A DNA stretch of 64,000 bases from Endomychus coccineus (Eukaryota; Arthropoda; Insecta; Coleoptera; Endomychidae), in contig OY294068.1 in assembly GCA_958510875.1 (NCBI GenBank), forward strand, positions 26,950,297 through 27,014,296. Direction: 5' to 3'. Position numbers and translations under genes: made by a program. Position 1 is the stretch's first letter, and each line of letters begins with the position of its first letter. The notes below the pieces were generated by a model that was given only the letters and a program-made list of their open reading frames with translations, was not told the DNA's origin and did not search any database. This document shows, piece by piece, positions 13,641 through 46,012 of the stretch.

Positions 13641-13734
13641 CATTGCTAATCCTTCTTGAGTAGTATACACATTGTTATTGAATTGGAAATAATTCTGAGA
13701 AAATCATAATTCGAGAGTGCGTAATATTTCTTGT

Positions 13735-14530
13735 ATTCAAACCACCCCATACAAGATAAACTGGCTGCTCTTCAAAGCATGATACATAGACTTGTTACTA
13801 TCCCCATGTTTGAATTAAATTATCATAAGGAATTTTCAATTATAAGACAGTGATTGATTGACTTTAAAAAGATTATAATGAAGCAATGAAGTTAGTTTAC
13901 CCGAAAACAGTTAAGACTCAAAATTACAGATCAATAATATATGTAGGTAAGCTTTCTGATGATGTATGCAATTTACTTAAAAAACACAATGTTACCATAT
14001 CTTTCAGAACAAATAATACGGTAGGCAAATATATTAAAAACAACAAAGATAAGAATAATAAAGATCAAGAATCAGGAGTATACAAGGTAAAGTGTGAAGA
14101 TTGTGATAAGTTCTATATAGACCAAGATATAGATCTTTCAAAACTACAATTGAAGAACATTTCAATTTGAAAAAAGGAGACTCAAAAGTTTCATCATTTC
14201 AAATATGATTTTGAGATTCTCCATAAGTCAGTTGAAAGTATAGTATTGAACAACTTAGAGAAAATTGAAATTAATAAGTTTAAAAATACAAAAACCTTTT
14301 AAATGATCAGAAAGACTTTACAAATTCTCCATTATTGAATTTATTTATAAGTAATTCTTATCCTACTGTACACGTACCTCACTCATCCCCTCCTTCTTAA
14401 TCTTAATTTTAATATTTAAGGAATAAACCATAGTTTGTAAAACCATTGTTCGATAAAGCCACCGTGTGGTGAAACATGTCACGTTTTGTTTAATAAAAAC
14501 GAAGTTTGTGGAAATTTATTACAAGTGACA
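13735..14530 (+). mobile_element. PLE C-terminal fragment with GIY-YIG endonuclease relic
   Basis: From 13886 the frame reads MKLVYPKTVKTQNYRS ... SGVYKVKCEDCDKFYI, the GIY-YIG motif region of Penelope-like elements. It breaks at DQDID instead of GQTGR. The 3' part contains the hammerhead-like relic at 14448-14480. Confidence 0.6.
14448..14480 (+). ncRNA. Hammerhead-like relic at the PLE 3' end
   Basis: GCCACC..GUGUGGU then GAAAC-AU-GUC follows the PLE GIY-YIG relic. The CUGANGA box is degenerate (CGAUAAA). Confidence 0.35.
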
Positions 14531-14960
14531 TAACAATCCATAAATGTGTATAATAATCACAAAAGGATGTGAACAGAAGTTGCTAAGGATTGACAACTGT
14601 TTGGACCTATTTGATCTGGTCAAAACTTTGAATCATCAATAAAAATTACGGAGAAATATAAATCATATCACATGCATAATCCAACTAGAATTTTGTCTTA
14701 AAAGCAAACCATCCCATAAATTTCGGTAAAATCGTTTATGTTGTGGAAGTTCAATATAAAAGGGCTAATAATCTGTTAATAGTTGCCATAGAGTCGTAAA
14801 CCTCAAACTCGAACCCGCAATAGCAATTAAACTTTCCTGAATAAATCGTTCATGAATAGACCGCTCATATGCAGATAAACAATGCACATTCCTTCGAATG
14901 AATCCCTACCCTGATTAAAATTTATACTTCTGTATCGATATTTTGTCATTCATCTAGTCC

Positions 14961-15440
14961 AGGGGTGTGCAAACTACGGCCTGCAGGCCAAATCCGGCCC
15001 GCAACTGTAAATGACTTATGTTGTTATTGTTATGTTGGATAAAAAGGCACAGAATGATAATAACTCGGTTTTATTTACTTGCTAGGTAAAGCTCAATGAC
15101 AAGTATAATAAGCAGAAAATTTAACTTGAGCATAATAAGTCACAAATAATTGAAATGAATCGCACTAACATTATAAACCTTATTGCATATAAGCATTATG
15201 ACATGAACAATACTAATGAGATTTATGTAATTGTGATTTTCCACTAATAATAGTTTACACTTGTGGACCAATTTTACTTGTACCAATTATTAAAAGAGAT
15301 TTGAGATGTTCATCGGTTAACTTAGATGTGTAAACATTCTTTATGTACCTCATTTTGGAGAATGTTTTCTCACACAAGTTAGTAGTACCAAAAACAGAAA
15401 TTTATGCAAATTATCAAATTGTACCAGTGGAAGTCTCTTG
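14961..15440 (-). mobile_element. hAT element 3' end with transposase C-terminus
   Basis: The terminus CAGGGGTGTGCAAACTACGG at 14961 is a widespread hAT end. The minus-strand frame 15393-15255 reads NLCEKTFSKMRYIKNVYTSK and LTDEHLKSLL then stops. That matches the hAT dimerisation C-terminus seen in GTF2I-repeat and ZBED-like transposases. The other end is missing, cut near the start of the jockey-like fragment. Confidence 0.65.
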
Positions 15441-15464
15441 TTATTCTTACTTCTAGTATGTCAT

Positions 15465-15985
15465 TACGTTACATTTATCCAGGTTGAGAGGCAATTTGTT
15501 ATCTATCGACCAGTTATAGATACTATTTAGGCCCTCCTGTAGTTGGAAGCATTCCGACAGAGTCGATACCGACTTGAAGACCTTAAAATCGTCTGCATAT
15601 GTCAGACTACTGGATTCAATCATTTGGAGCAAATCGTTAATGAATAATATAAAGAAGGGGGCCCAAAGTTTGAGCCTTGGGGTACACCCGAAACTGTCTC
15701 GAAGGCAAACGAATTCACACCAAGATGGTTCACTGTGTGTAATCTCCCTTGTAAATATGATGAAAAGAACTGTAGAGCAATTCTGTCAAATCCTAGTTGA
15801 GCTAATTTGTTCAGCAACAGATCATGATTTACCCTCTCGAATGCCTTCGAGAAATCCATGTATATTACATCAACCGAGTGCCCCTGCATCAACGCGCTGT
15901 CTAAGAAATCGACCAGGGTTAATAAGTTAGTTTCTACAGATCGCTTTCTGAAAAAACCATGTTGTTCTGAGCAATTCAAATTTTT
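15465..15985 (-). pseudogene. Jockey-type non-LTR reverse transcriptase, C-terminal part
   Basis: The frame 15979-15620 contains SVDVIYMDFSKAFERVNHDL and SGVPQGS, the core RT motifs. After a frameshift the YADDFKVF catalytic box appears at about 15600. It is the downstream half of a fragment whose upstream half is at 17550-17095. Confidence 0.7.
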
Positions 15986-15989
15986 AAGC

Positions 15990-17090
15990 TATTGCATAGC
16001 TTTTATCGCGGGCTTTGAGCGCGGCGATCGAATTAAGAAATTCCGTAACGATAATAAAACCTAACACCCCCCACTCCGCCTACCATGTAGCTCGGCCGAG
16101 CGTTCGCTTAACGTGTATGTATATGGTACGACTGTACGAAGCTCGCACGGATCGAAACGAGCTGCTCCGAAATCGGACGAATACGTAAGCAGCTGTTTGT
16201 GAGAAAGTATATAGGTGTATAGGTATCTATCATATCTTTATAATGCCACACTCACCGCATGTGCGCCTCGTAAGTATACATGTAGGTATAGTATATACTG
16301 TTGTAGATACTGTTCCAAAAGGTGGGGTAGCTATTTACCAAAATAATAATAATGTTACTAATATTATGACTCCGAATATTGGAATAAATATTGTACACCT
16401 AAGCGATGTTAATGTTAGGCGCTCATTTGTTGGAGATATTTGTGCGTGCTTATGCAAACTTAGAAATGGCCTACACATAGTCATGGTAGCAATTTACATT
16501 TCTCCGAATCCAAAATTGGACGAGGTAGAGCATTTTATTCATCGCACTTTACTGGAGTACACTGAAGAAGGGTCGAAAATACTTGGTACAAATGGTAATA
16601 AATTTCCACTTATTTTGGCTGGCGATTTCAACATCAACTTCGCTGATAAAAAATCAGAGCGGTTGACAACTTTTCTTTCGGAAAAATTGAATTTGAAAAT
16701 GAATAATGATCCACAAGAATCCACAACAAAATATGGGACCACCATTGACGCTATTTTCCAGATATTTAGAGGATATCAAGTCTCAAACTTATGTTTCTTA
16801 TTTCAGTTACCATAAACCTATAGTTTCAATGATAAAAATTCCTGAATAACCTACATGTATTGTAAGATAATAAAAATATTTTAAACAATATTAACTTCTC
16901 ATTTATTCAATAAAAGAAAAAAAAATTGTTTTCTCATCGGTCACCACGCTCAAAAAGTGTAACTGGAATTAATATCAAAGAAAAAAAATACTGCATAAAT
17001 AAAAAATAAATGAATAATTATAATTGCATAAGTTGATAAAAAATGCTATGCAATAGCTTTACCGCGGCAGTCCCCGAGTGCCACACGTTT
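15990..17090 (+). mobile_element. Helentron-like fragment splitting a jockey RT
   Basis: Between the two halves of the jockey RT lies sequence bounded by the 14-bp motif AGCTATTGCATAGC near 15988 and its inverse near 17055. Helentrons typically carry such short subterminal inverted repeats. It encodes the endonuclease below. A GC-rich block at 16070-16200 follows the left end. The exact termini and any T-T target are not resolved. Confidence 0.5.
16243..16838 (+). pseudogene. Apurinic-type endonuclease domain of a Helentron-like element
   Basis: The frame includes GGVAIYQNNNN, VAIYISPNPKLDEVEHFI, FPLILAGDFNINFADKKSER and TTKYGTTIDAIF. These are the exonuclease-endonuclease-phosphatase motifs with GDFN. 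A frameshift near 16762 leads into SYFSYHKPIVSMIK then a stop. This kind of domain is fused to Rep-helicase proteins in Helentrons. The same fold occurs in non-LTR elements, so the assignment rests on the local TIRs and remembered homologues. Confidence 0.5.
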
Positions 17091-17094
17091 TTGT

Positions 17095-17550
17095 TTACAG
17101 TGCACTCAGCATTGTTATTTGTCTGCAGTTGATAAATAATTGTTTGTGGTTGAATTTATGTAAGGGTACGGTTTTCGATCTCTTAAACTCCGCATGAAAT
17201 ACCCAGTTAAGATTGAATAATACGAGCAATGGGTATATTAAGTGTTTAGAGCATGCTTTGTAAATATATGGGGATATTATCCGGACCAGAAGATTTTTTG
17301 GTTTGACCTTTTTTATAGCGTTCTCCACATCCGCTATTCTAATTTGTCCAATACTGATACCTGAAAAGTTTCCCTGAGCAGAATTCACAAAGCCATCCAC
17401 ACTGCCATCAATTGCCGACATGAAATACCATGCAAATCCGTCAGCCATCTCTTTTTCGTTCTTAGTTAATCTATTATCAACCCTGAATATCGTTTCTGAG
17501 GAGGAAGTGCCCTTCTTGCCGTTGACAAAGTTCCAGAAAGTCTTCAGTGT
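17095..17550 (-). pseudogene. Jockey-type RT, N-terminal part
   Basis: The frame from about 17550 reads LKTFWNFVNGKKGTSSSETI, KEMADGFAWYFMSAI and NCRQITMLSAL (relatives have YRPITMLSAL). It stops where the Helentron-like block begins, and continues conceptually at 15985. Confidence 0.65.
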
Positions 17551-17559
17551 TAAACAGCT

Positions 17560-18235
17560 TTCGTTTGACGAGTAGCCGTCGGTCTCATATCATCGGCCTA
17601 CCCCACATAGCATTGCCCTTGCCGCGGATAAATTACCCAGAAACCTGGAATAGGAAGCACAAACACCAGACTTTAGGAGTAAATCCATGTGGTGCAGCAT
17701 TCTACCCCCGCAGAGGCAGCTTTTGTTCACCCCCGGCGAACCCACTTCAGGCGGACCCAAAGTGGAGCTACTTGCTAGACTCATATAGTGATAGTGCCCC
17801 TTCTGGGCTATAGTCAATTCTACCTCCTCGTGTTACCTGTTTTACCAGGAACGTTAGACGAGTAACCGTTCGGGTTCATTCAAATAGCCTACCGCGTATG
17901 TGTACCAAGCCTGTGAATCCATTTCGGCCAGAGTTCTGGGATAAGAAGACACGATATCATGATTGTAGTGGTGAAACGTATGTGGTGCACAGTTCACCGG
18001 ATCTTTTGCAGTGATAACTGTTAGTTTCTCCCCGAGGGGTTACTATTCTCGAGACCCGCGCAGCGGACGTTGCTTGCTGAATCTACTCCCTGAGTCAATT
18101 GACTCTCTCGAGTGACCGCAGTGCAGTGAGGCTCCTGCTGGGAAGGAGAATCAACCTCACGGGGGAAGTGTTTTAGTCGGTAAGAATCCGGCACACCTGG
18201 GGGCACTATCCCCTGATGCGTCTATGGAACATTTC
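17560..18235. repeat. GC-rich repeat debris, probably non-LTR
   Basis: Markedly more GC-rich than its surroundings, with CGAGTAGCCGTCGGTCTCAT-type tandem-like segments at 17570 and 17860 that share a layout. It ends with CACCTGGGGGCACTATCCCC, wording often found at the ends of insect non-LTR elements. No frame is maintained. Confidence 0.35.
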
Positions 18236-19424
18236 TACTCCTCTAGGCATAAAAAAAATCTTTCAGTAACCATTCCCAATATATTTTCTGTTCCTACAAT
18301 TATTTATATTTGACCCGCAGGAATGCTATTTTGCTCATAAAACTGAGGGAAAACGGGAAAATAGCATATTCAAAATCAAAATATTTAAGTAATGCTAGAC
18401 ATTTTATATGATTACACGCATCTACGACACTTTTGGAAACTCCTTGAACAGATATTTCAAATTTGAAAATAAGGCCCATGGGGAATATCGAATATTGTGA
18501 CTCAGGAACTGAGGGATATCTATGTTGAAAAATTCCGCGAGAATGGTAAAAAAAATGCACGGACAATGTCAGAAGGGAATGAAAATAAAGAAAGATCCAA
18601 CAATCAATTAATAAGAGATTCGACTTAATTTACTTACATTGTCTACTTTTCCCTCTAGTGCGGAAAAATCCTCCATCTTCTAACTCAAATTAATGAGAAA
18701 CGCAGGAGAGAAGAATAACTACATATTGCAACTATTACACCATTCAAATTGATGCGAAACGTTTCACTTTTGATCTCATCGAAAATGAGTCATCTTGTAA
18801 ATTAAATACCGATTTCGTTTGACGTGAAACTCTGTAATAACACTTAAATGAGAAGCAGCCAGCATAGCAATAATCTAAATTGAATATTGGAATGATTAGT
18901 TGTTATTGACTTTAGTGACTGGAGATTCTTGTTCTGAAATACGATAAAAGCGACTAAGGCTTAGTTTCGATGTCCATATTTGCGAGAAGGAGGGTCGTAG
19001 GGACCGCTTCGGCGAACTAATATCGAAGAGCAAGCAATCTAGAGGCGGCTGGTCACATTTGTTTTTGTTATATGCTTACATAGCGATCCAATACCTCGGA
19101 ATATATTCCGTGGATCGATTCGTTTACACGGGGTACTAGGCCGTTGCAGTACACGTGTTATGTTTGTATATTAGATTTGAAACGACTTGTTTTTATGACC
19201 GCCTCTTTATATTAAAACGGTTTTAAAATAAAAACTTATTTATTAGTACAAGGACTGACACTATTTAGGTATTATTTGTCCTATTTTACTATTGTACCAG
19301 ACCGTGGCGATATCTTTTTCTATGATTGTCGAAAATGGAAGAATTTTCGTTAGTTTTAAAGCAGACATTATAATAATAAAGATTCTTGACCCAGTATGAA
19401 TTACATATAAAAATTCTTGGAAAA
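18236..19424. other. No gene recognised
   Basis: AT-rich, with only short frames on either strand and no conserved motif. Confidence 0.35.
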
Positions 19425-19457
19425 TAGGTCACAATAACACTCTGTTTTAAAATTTTT

Positions 19458-19499
19458 GTCCTTACGTACGTTTCGGTCTCACGACCATCATCAGAAGAC
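19458..19499 (-). ncRNA. Hammerhead motif, near-intact copy
   Basis: GUCUU, CUGAUGA, U, GGUC-GUGA-GACC, GAAA, CGUACGUA and AGGAC. Stem I pairs with one U-G. It forms an inverted pair with the motif at 20354; similarity extends over about 95 bp on each side (19425-19520 and 20320-20415). Confidence 0.62.
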
Positions 19500-20353
19500 T
19501 TCAATAACCTGATTACTTAGAAATAATTGTATCAACACAAAGCGTCCTTATCGCACAAATTTCGTTTAAATGTCAACGTCGCCGAAACGAACAGAAACAT
19601 GAAATCGGAATTATAACACAGCAACAAAAACAGGACACTCTTGTGTTCTTTTTTTTTGATTGGATGTCGCTATCACGTGTTTATCGCCGCCATGTTGCAT
19701 CAAATGTAGGTCACTGTATTGTCGCCCCCATAGTGCCAAACTAGTATCAAATGCACTCTAATAATAAAAACCGCGACTCAGGATATAGTCCAGTCTGTAA
19801 AGTGGTGAACTTACTAACTCAGTTGCAGGAAAAATTCTTTTTGCATGATCTTCTATGAACCATGAAGGTCATTAATGACTACTGAGCGACTCTTCAATCT
19901 CCCCCAATTCACCCCTACATAATAAATTAACCCTATTTTCAACTCTATTTTTGATTTATCAAAAAATGAAAATTAAGCCTCCAAATTGGGTTCTAGGAGG
20001 TTTTTTGGGTCGCTGAACATGAATCCGAGGACATTTTCCCGGAAAATTCATTCAATGGACGGAAAATCGGTGAAATTTGGTCATTTTCACGTGATTAGCG
20101 TTTTCAACGTAATTGGTTGACAGTCGCGTATTTCGATCCAAAATAGCAAAAAACCCAGGAAAATTAGCGGAAATCTGGAAAACCGGAAAAGAAAGTTTTT
20201 CCATGTCATCGCAATTATCATGTGATAGGTCACTATAGGGATTTTTTTGGTCGCTGATTACGAATTTACTAATTGAAAAGTTCAAAAATATCATTTTCTG
20301 GAAAAACGCGGATAATGTTATAATGCTAAGTAATCAGGTTATTGAAGTAATAA

Positions 20354-20395
20354 ATCTTCTAATGATGGTCGTGAAACCGAAACGTACGTAAAGAC
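20354..20395 (+). ncRNA. Hammerhead motif with mutated core
   Basis: CUAAUGA replaces CUGAUGA and stem II is GGUC/AACC. The GAAACGUACGUAAAGAC end is kept. The G-to-A change in the core should abolish cleavage. Confidence 0.5.
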
Positions 20396-20415
20396 AAAAA
20401 TTTTAAAACAGAGTG

Positions 20416-21215
20416 TTAATTATACAAGAAATGATTTATTTGGTCAAAACTTATTTTATTTCTCAACGTAATCTCCCTGTAGGCGGATACACTTCGTCCC
20501 ACGGTTTTCTAATTTTTTGATCCCTTCCAAATAATACGATTGCGGCAATCTTTCAAAATAGGCGTTTGTTTCAGCGATGACCTCATCGTTGGAGCCAAAC
20601 CTCTTTCAGTCGAGCCATTTCTTCAAGATTGGGAATAAATAAGAATCGCAGGAGCTCAAAATCTGGAGAATATGGTGGATGACGAACCAATTCGTAATTC
20701 AAACAATTTTGCAATTGCGACTCAGAATCTGTGGGCCGGTGCGTTCTCCTGGTGGAAGAGCACTTTTTCTTTTGCCAAATGCGGCCGCTTTCGCTCTGCA
20801 TAATACACGCCGGTGTTCGTTCTGCCCTTTACAAGGTAATCGATATGGTTGATACCTTGTGCATCCCAAAAAACTGTTGCCATGACTTTGTTGGCCGATA
20901 AACCCACTTCTCCTTATTCGGCTTCGATTTGCCAGAACAAGTTTACTGTTTCGACTTTTCTTTGGTCTCTGATGTGTTTTGATGGATACATGTTTCGTCC
21001 ACGGCTACGAAACGACGCAAAAAGTCCTTCTTATAGCGCTTGACCATCGCAAAACACACTCGGTCGCGCGTGTTGTCAACAAAGAGCACATCTAGCAGAT
21101 AGCTTCACATATTCAAAAATGTATGCAAAATGTTCCGTACCCGTTCTGTTGAGATGCCCATAGCCTCGGCATACAAACGTATCTCTGAAATCCAAAGTTG
21201 GGCAGATAGTTTGAT
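20416..21215 (-). pseudogene. Mariner transposase relic, truncated at both ends
   Basis: Minus-strand pieces in different frames read GLSANKVMATVFWD, VLFHQENAPAHRF and HPPYSPDF, classic mariner D,D34D motifs. Frameshifts are frequent. The terminal repeats present in the copies at 23355 and 38884 are missing, and the left edge abuts the hammerhead-bearing repeat ending near 20415. Confidence 0.75.
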
Positions 21216-21840
21216 AATATCTACCATCAAACAAGAATAAGCTTCAGGTCAAATGCTGAAACACCAGAACACCAGATGGTGACATAAGATTTGAGAGTTA
21301 TCAACTGCAAGTAGAAAGCCTTCACAAATCTAAATGTTACAAATTACTTTGTTCTTAGTTAATTCGTCAATTGTTCTACAATCAATCCTTCACTGCAAAT
21401 TAACTTTGAGTAACGTCCATTTCGCCTTCATTCAAGAATCCGGGATATCCTAAAGAAAGCAGATCTACCACACATACGTATTTGTTAATTGATACTATTT
21501 CTGATTCCTGTTGCAGTGGCTGTATTCTATTTTCATTCCAGATCCTTTTTGTTCTACAACAGAATGATTTGCAAACTAGATTCTGCAATTTGAATGTGAT
21601 GTGACTGAGATTTTTTTTTATTTTTCCAATAACGTAGGGAAAAAATACGTAGTTGCCATTGGCTAATCATATATGTACTGTCTATTCATATAACGTATAA
21701 GATTAATGAGGAAAAGAGAAAGATTCGTTTTATTAATTTTATCACATTTTATTATAAAATTTTCTATAATTCGTTAACTTCATATTCAAATAAATAAAAT
21801 AAATATTTAATAATGGATGGAGTTACCGTTTGAGGAAAAT
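21216..21840. other. 3' flank of the CUB gene, no other gene
   Basis: Contains the CUB gene 3' UTR (ATTAAA near 21807). Further on is an 18-codon minus frame (KIEYSHC) that I rejected as an exon. Confidence 0.4.
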
Positions 21841-43355
<21,515 letters not shown>

Positions 43356-43396
43356 CTTTTCTTGGTTTGAACGTCAAAGCACTCATGAAGAACAAC

Positions 43397-43430
43397 TGAT
43401 TGGAACGTCTGTCATGGTCCCTTTTAAGCT
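43397..43430 (-). promoter_or_regulatory. TATA-like box and initiator of the CUB gene
   Basis: On the minus strand TCAGTTG, an arthropod initiator match, places the +1 A at 43397. A TTAAAA box lies at about 43424-43429, i.e. near -30. The spacing is right for a TATA-Inr core promoter and gives a short 5' UTR of about 42 nt. The TATA box is not the perfect TATAAA. Assignment is by motif and spacing only. Confidence 0.55.
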
Positions 43431-44204
43431 TTGCTTGAATAAACATAACTGAACCTGGCAGTATCACATTTTGAACAAAAGTTTAACATAAAGTTAACGG
43501 AATTTCTAATAGCTAGGTAAATATTTTTTCAATGTTATAGTAGATTTCGTAATAAAATTCGTGAATATTATCCTAAATAAACATGCACGAAAGAACTTAC
43601 GTGGCTTTCGACTTTGTTTGCCTAATTATAAACTCGAGTAGAAATTAATTTCAGCTGTTGGTATATAGATTTACAAAATCTTTGTTTCTATGTTAACTGA
43701 ACAATGAACCATTAAAACCACTTCTGGGTGTTTACATATATACTCTATTCTACATTACAAATCAATTCTAACAGTTTTTATAATATCGATATGTAACAAA
43801 AAAAACGAACTGAAAACTATATATATTCTAAATTGAAGAAAATTATACATCTTGAACTTATTTGAGATTTGCTGGTTTATGATATCTTTGTAGATATTGC
43901 TTTCGAAACTTTGATAAACAAATTATTCATATTATCTCGGAAACCTACAACAATTCACAGTACATGAATAGCACACAAGATGATTCTTGTAATTTTAATG
44001 ATAACTTAATTAAATTACACAACGTAAAAGAAAAAAGATTTGAACCTTTTTATTATGAAAAAGGTATACATAACAATAATTGATGCGAAGGTAAAACACG
44101 CATTAAATAATATTTTGACATTCTGCGTTTATTGCTTATAAAAATATACATCGAAACTTGCCTATTATTTGTAAATGTTGATTCATCTTTCCTAGTAAAG
44201 GAGA
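43431..44204. other. Upstream flank of the CUB gene, no gene recognised
   Basis: AT-rich intergenic sequence without long frames. Any distal control sequence of the CUB gene would lie here, but nothing specific is visible. Confidence 0.4.
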
Positions 44205-44611
44205 GGAAATGGCTTTCAGTGAAACTCGTTGAAACCAACTGGAAAATATACCCTAAGTCATGCTGATCAAATGTCTCAATGGTCGCAACAGCCGAAGATC
44301 TCAAGATCTCGCAGAAAATGCTGTTCTGTACCTAATACTAGAATTATCAAAAAAAATCCATTCAGCAAGATCCATGTATATATGCATACACATGATGAAT
44401 ATAGCTATATATACCCTCTGCTCAACATTCATTATGTCTATGCATATATTCATGAATGTGGCTTAATGGATATGATGTATATGGGTACAGAACAGCTTTT
44501 AGCATGAGATCTTGAGATCTTCGGCTGTTACGATCATGGAGACATTTGATCAGCATGACTTATGGTATATTTTCCAGTTGGTTTCAACGTGTTTCACTCA
44601 AAGCCATTTCC
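44205..44611. mobile_element. Foldback MITE, arms of about 120 bp
   Basis: Left arm starts GGAAATGGCTTTCAGTGAAA and includes AACTGGAAAATATACC and GCTGATCAAATGTCTC. The right arm repeats all of these in inverse order and ends AAAGCCATTTCC at 44611. A spacer of about 150 bp with AT-rich palindromic bits separates them. No frame of interest. Confidence 0.75.
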
Positions 44612-45099
44612 CTATCAAAAACTGCTGTTCCATTTTCTTGGTGACGTCTTGTCTCAGGATCTTTAATTGTGTAAGTTGCCTCTATACTTTGTAATTTCAT
44701 GTACACGTTAGTCTAAATTACATTCAATACATTTACAAATACTAAAAACATATAAAGATGGATGTCTGTTATAAAAATTGCCATTGAATTTTGCAATTTG
44801 TTGTTGTCTATACTGGCAGTAAATCTTGCCGATATGTGCACCTGAAAAGTTGCATTTTCAATGATAGAAGTATCTATCAAATATATTAAATAAATTCATA
44901 GCAATGCAATCTTGATTTTTGTTAGAATCTAGAAATTGTAGTTCAATCATTTCCCAACGTCGCTCCCAAATGCCTGTATACGTCACTCAGTTCATGAACT
45001 TTTCTGAACCAACTTTGCGCTAAGTGAAAACGGCAACGGCATTTGACCGATTATGGCACCAAAGCATTCTTGTGGAACTTCCGTCATATGGTTTGCCAC

Positions 45100-45320
45100 C
45101 CCAACTTTAACTTACTTTACATCCCAGCAGCTCCTCATAATCTACAAAGCATAGATTCGACCTGTCCTGGAGTACTGTCCACATGTGGGAGATCTTTCCC
45201 TTTTCTCTAGATATTTCCATGGTCGGTGTTCATCAGAAATCCCGTCTGTTATTCCACCACGAGAGATTCCAGATAGGCAGACTAGACGTGCCCAAACTAG
45301 TCACCCATAGATAACTCTAC
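45100..45320 (+). pseudogene. CR1/L2-like non-LTR fragment, copy C
   Basis: Shares CCCTTTTCTCTAGATATTTC, then CATGGTCGGTGTTCAT and TCCACCACGAGAGATTCC with copy A near 22530. Short and frame-broken. Confidence 0.5.
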
Positions 45321-45394
45321 TCAGCCACTTAACATCAGGTGTGTATTTTACATTACATATTATAAAATTTGTATCATAATCATTTTTATCAGTT

Positions 45395-46012
45395 TTAATC
45401 AATAATCTTATTTCTTACAGGGATTCATCAGTGAAACACAAGTAGAAACTTTGAAGAGAACCATCATTTCACTTACCCAAGCATTTTAAAATTTAAAGAC
45501 CTTTGGAAGCTGCATCACTGTCATTTGTAGCGGGATATATAGTAAAAATGAAAACTAAAATCGCCTATAATTGTATAGCTTGTAAATAGAATGTATTAAG
45601 AAGAGAAGGGGAAAATGACGATTTTAACTTGTTAATCAGATCTAGGGAATATGGTGAAAATAAAGTTGAAAGGCTATAGTACTGCAATTTTGAATTGATA
45701 AAAAATTTGGTAATGTGCTATAATATTCTGTTATTTACGCTATCCAAAATTCCCCACACTAAAAATATTTTGGAAAAAATAACAAACATTAAAGTATCAG
45801 TGAATTCATTCATTGAATGTGAACATTCAAAAATATTGGAGAATTCTGTTATTAAACATTTTTCCCGGCTTGCAATATTCAATTATTTCAACGGAGCGAA
45901 CAACATTATAACAGGAGAAGATAATAGAATTCTACCACCAAACTGTCCTTCATTATATCAACAGGCTAAAGAAACTTATTTAAAGCCCAACAAGCGTACA
46001 ACTGCAAGTTGA
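45395..46012 (+). pseudogene. DNA transposase-like C-terminal fragment
   Basis: From 45415 broken frames read GFISETQVETLKRTIISLTQ, then GNDDFNLLIRSREYGENKVE. The open frame 45695-46012 reads MCYNILLFTLSKIPHTKNIL, then CEHSKILENSVIKHFSRLAI before a stop. The pattern resembles the C-terminus of THAP9/P-type transposases (a Cys pair, then an LxxSREYG-like run), but I am not sure of the family. Confidence 0.3.

Noticed and set aside
21490..21550. Minus-strand KGSGMKIEYSHC frame as an alternative last exon of the CUB gene
   Set aside because: It resembles a CUB C-terminus, but joining it to exon 7 (which ends in a single T) creates a TAA stop. The exon at 21841-21953 fits in phase.
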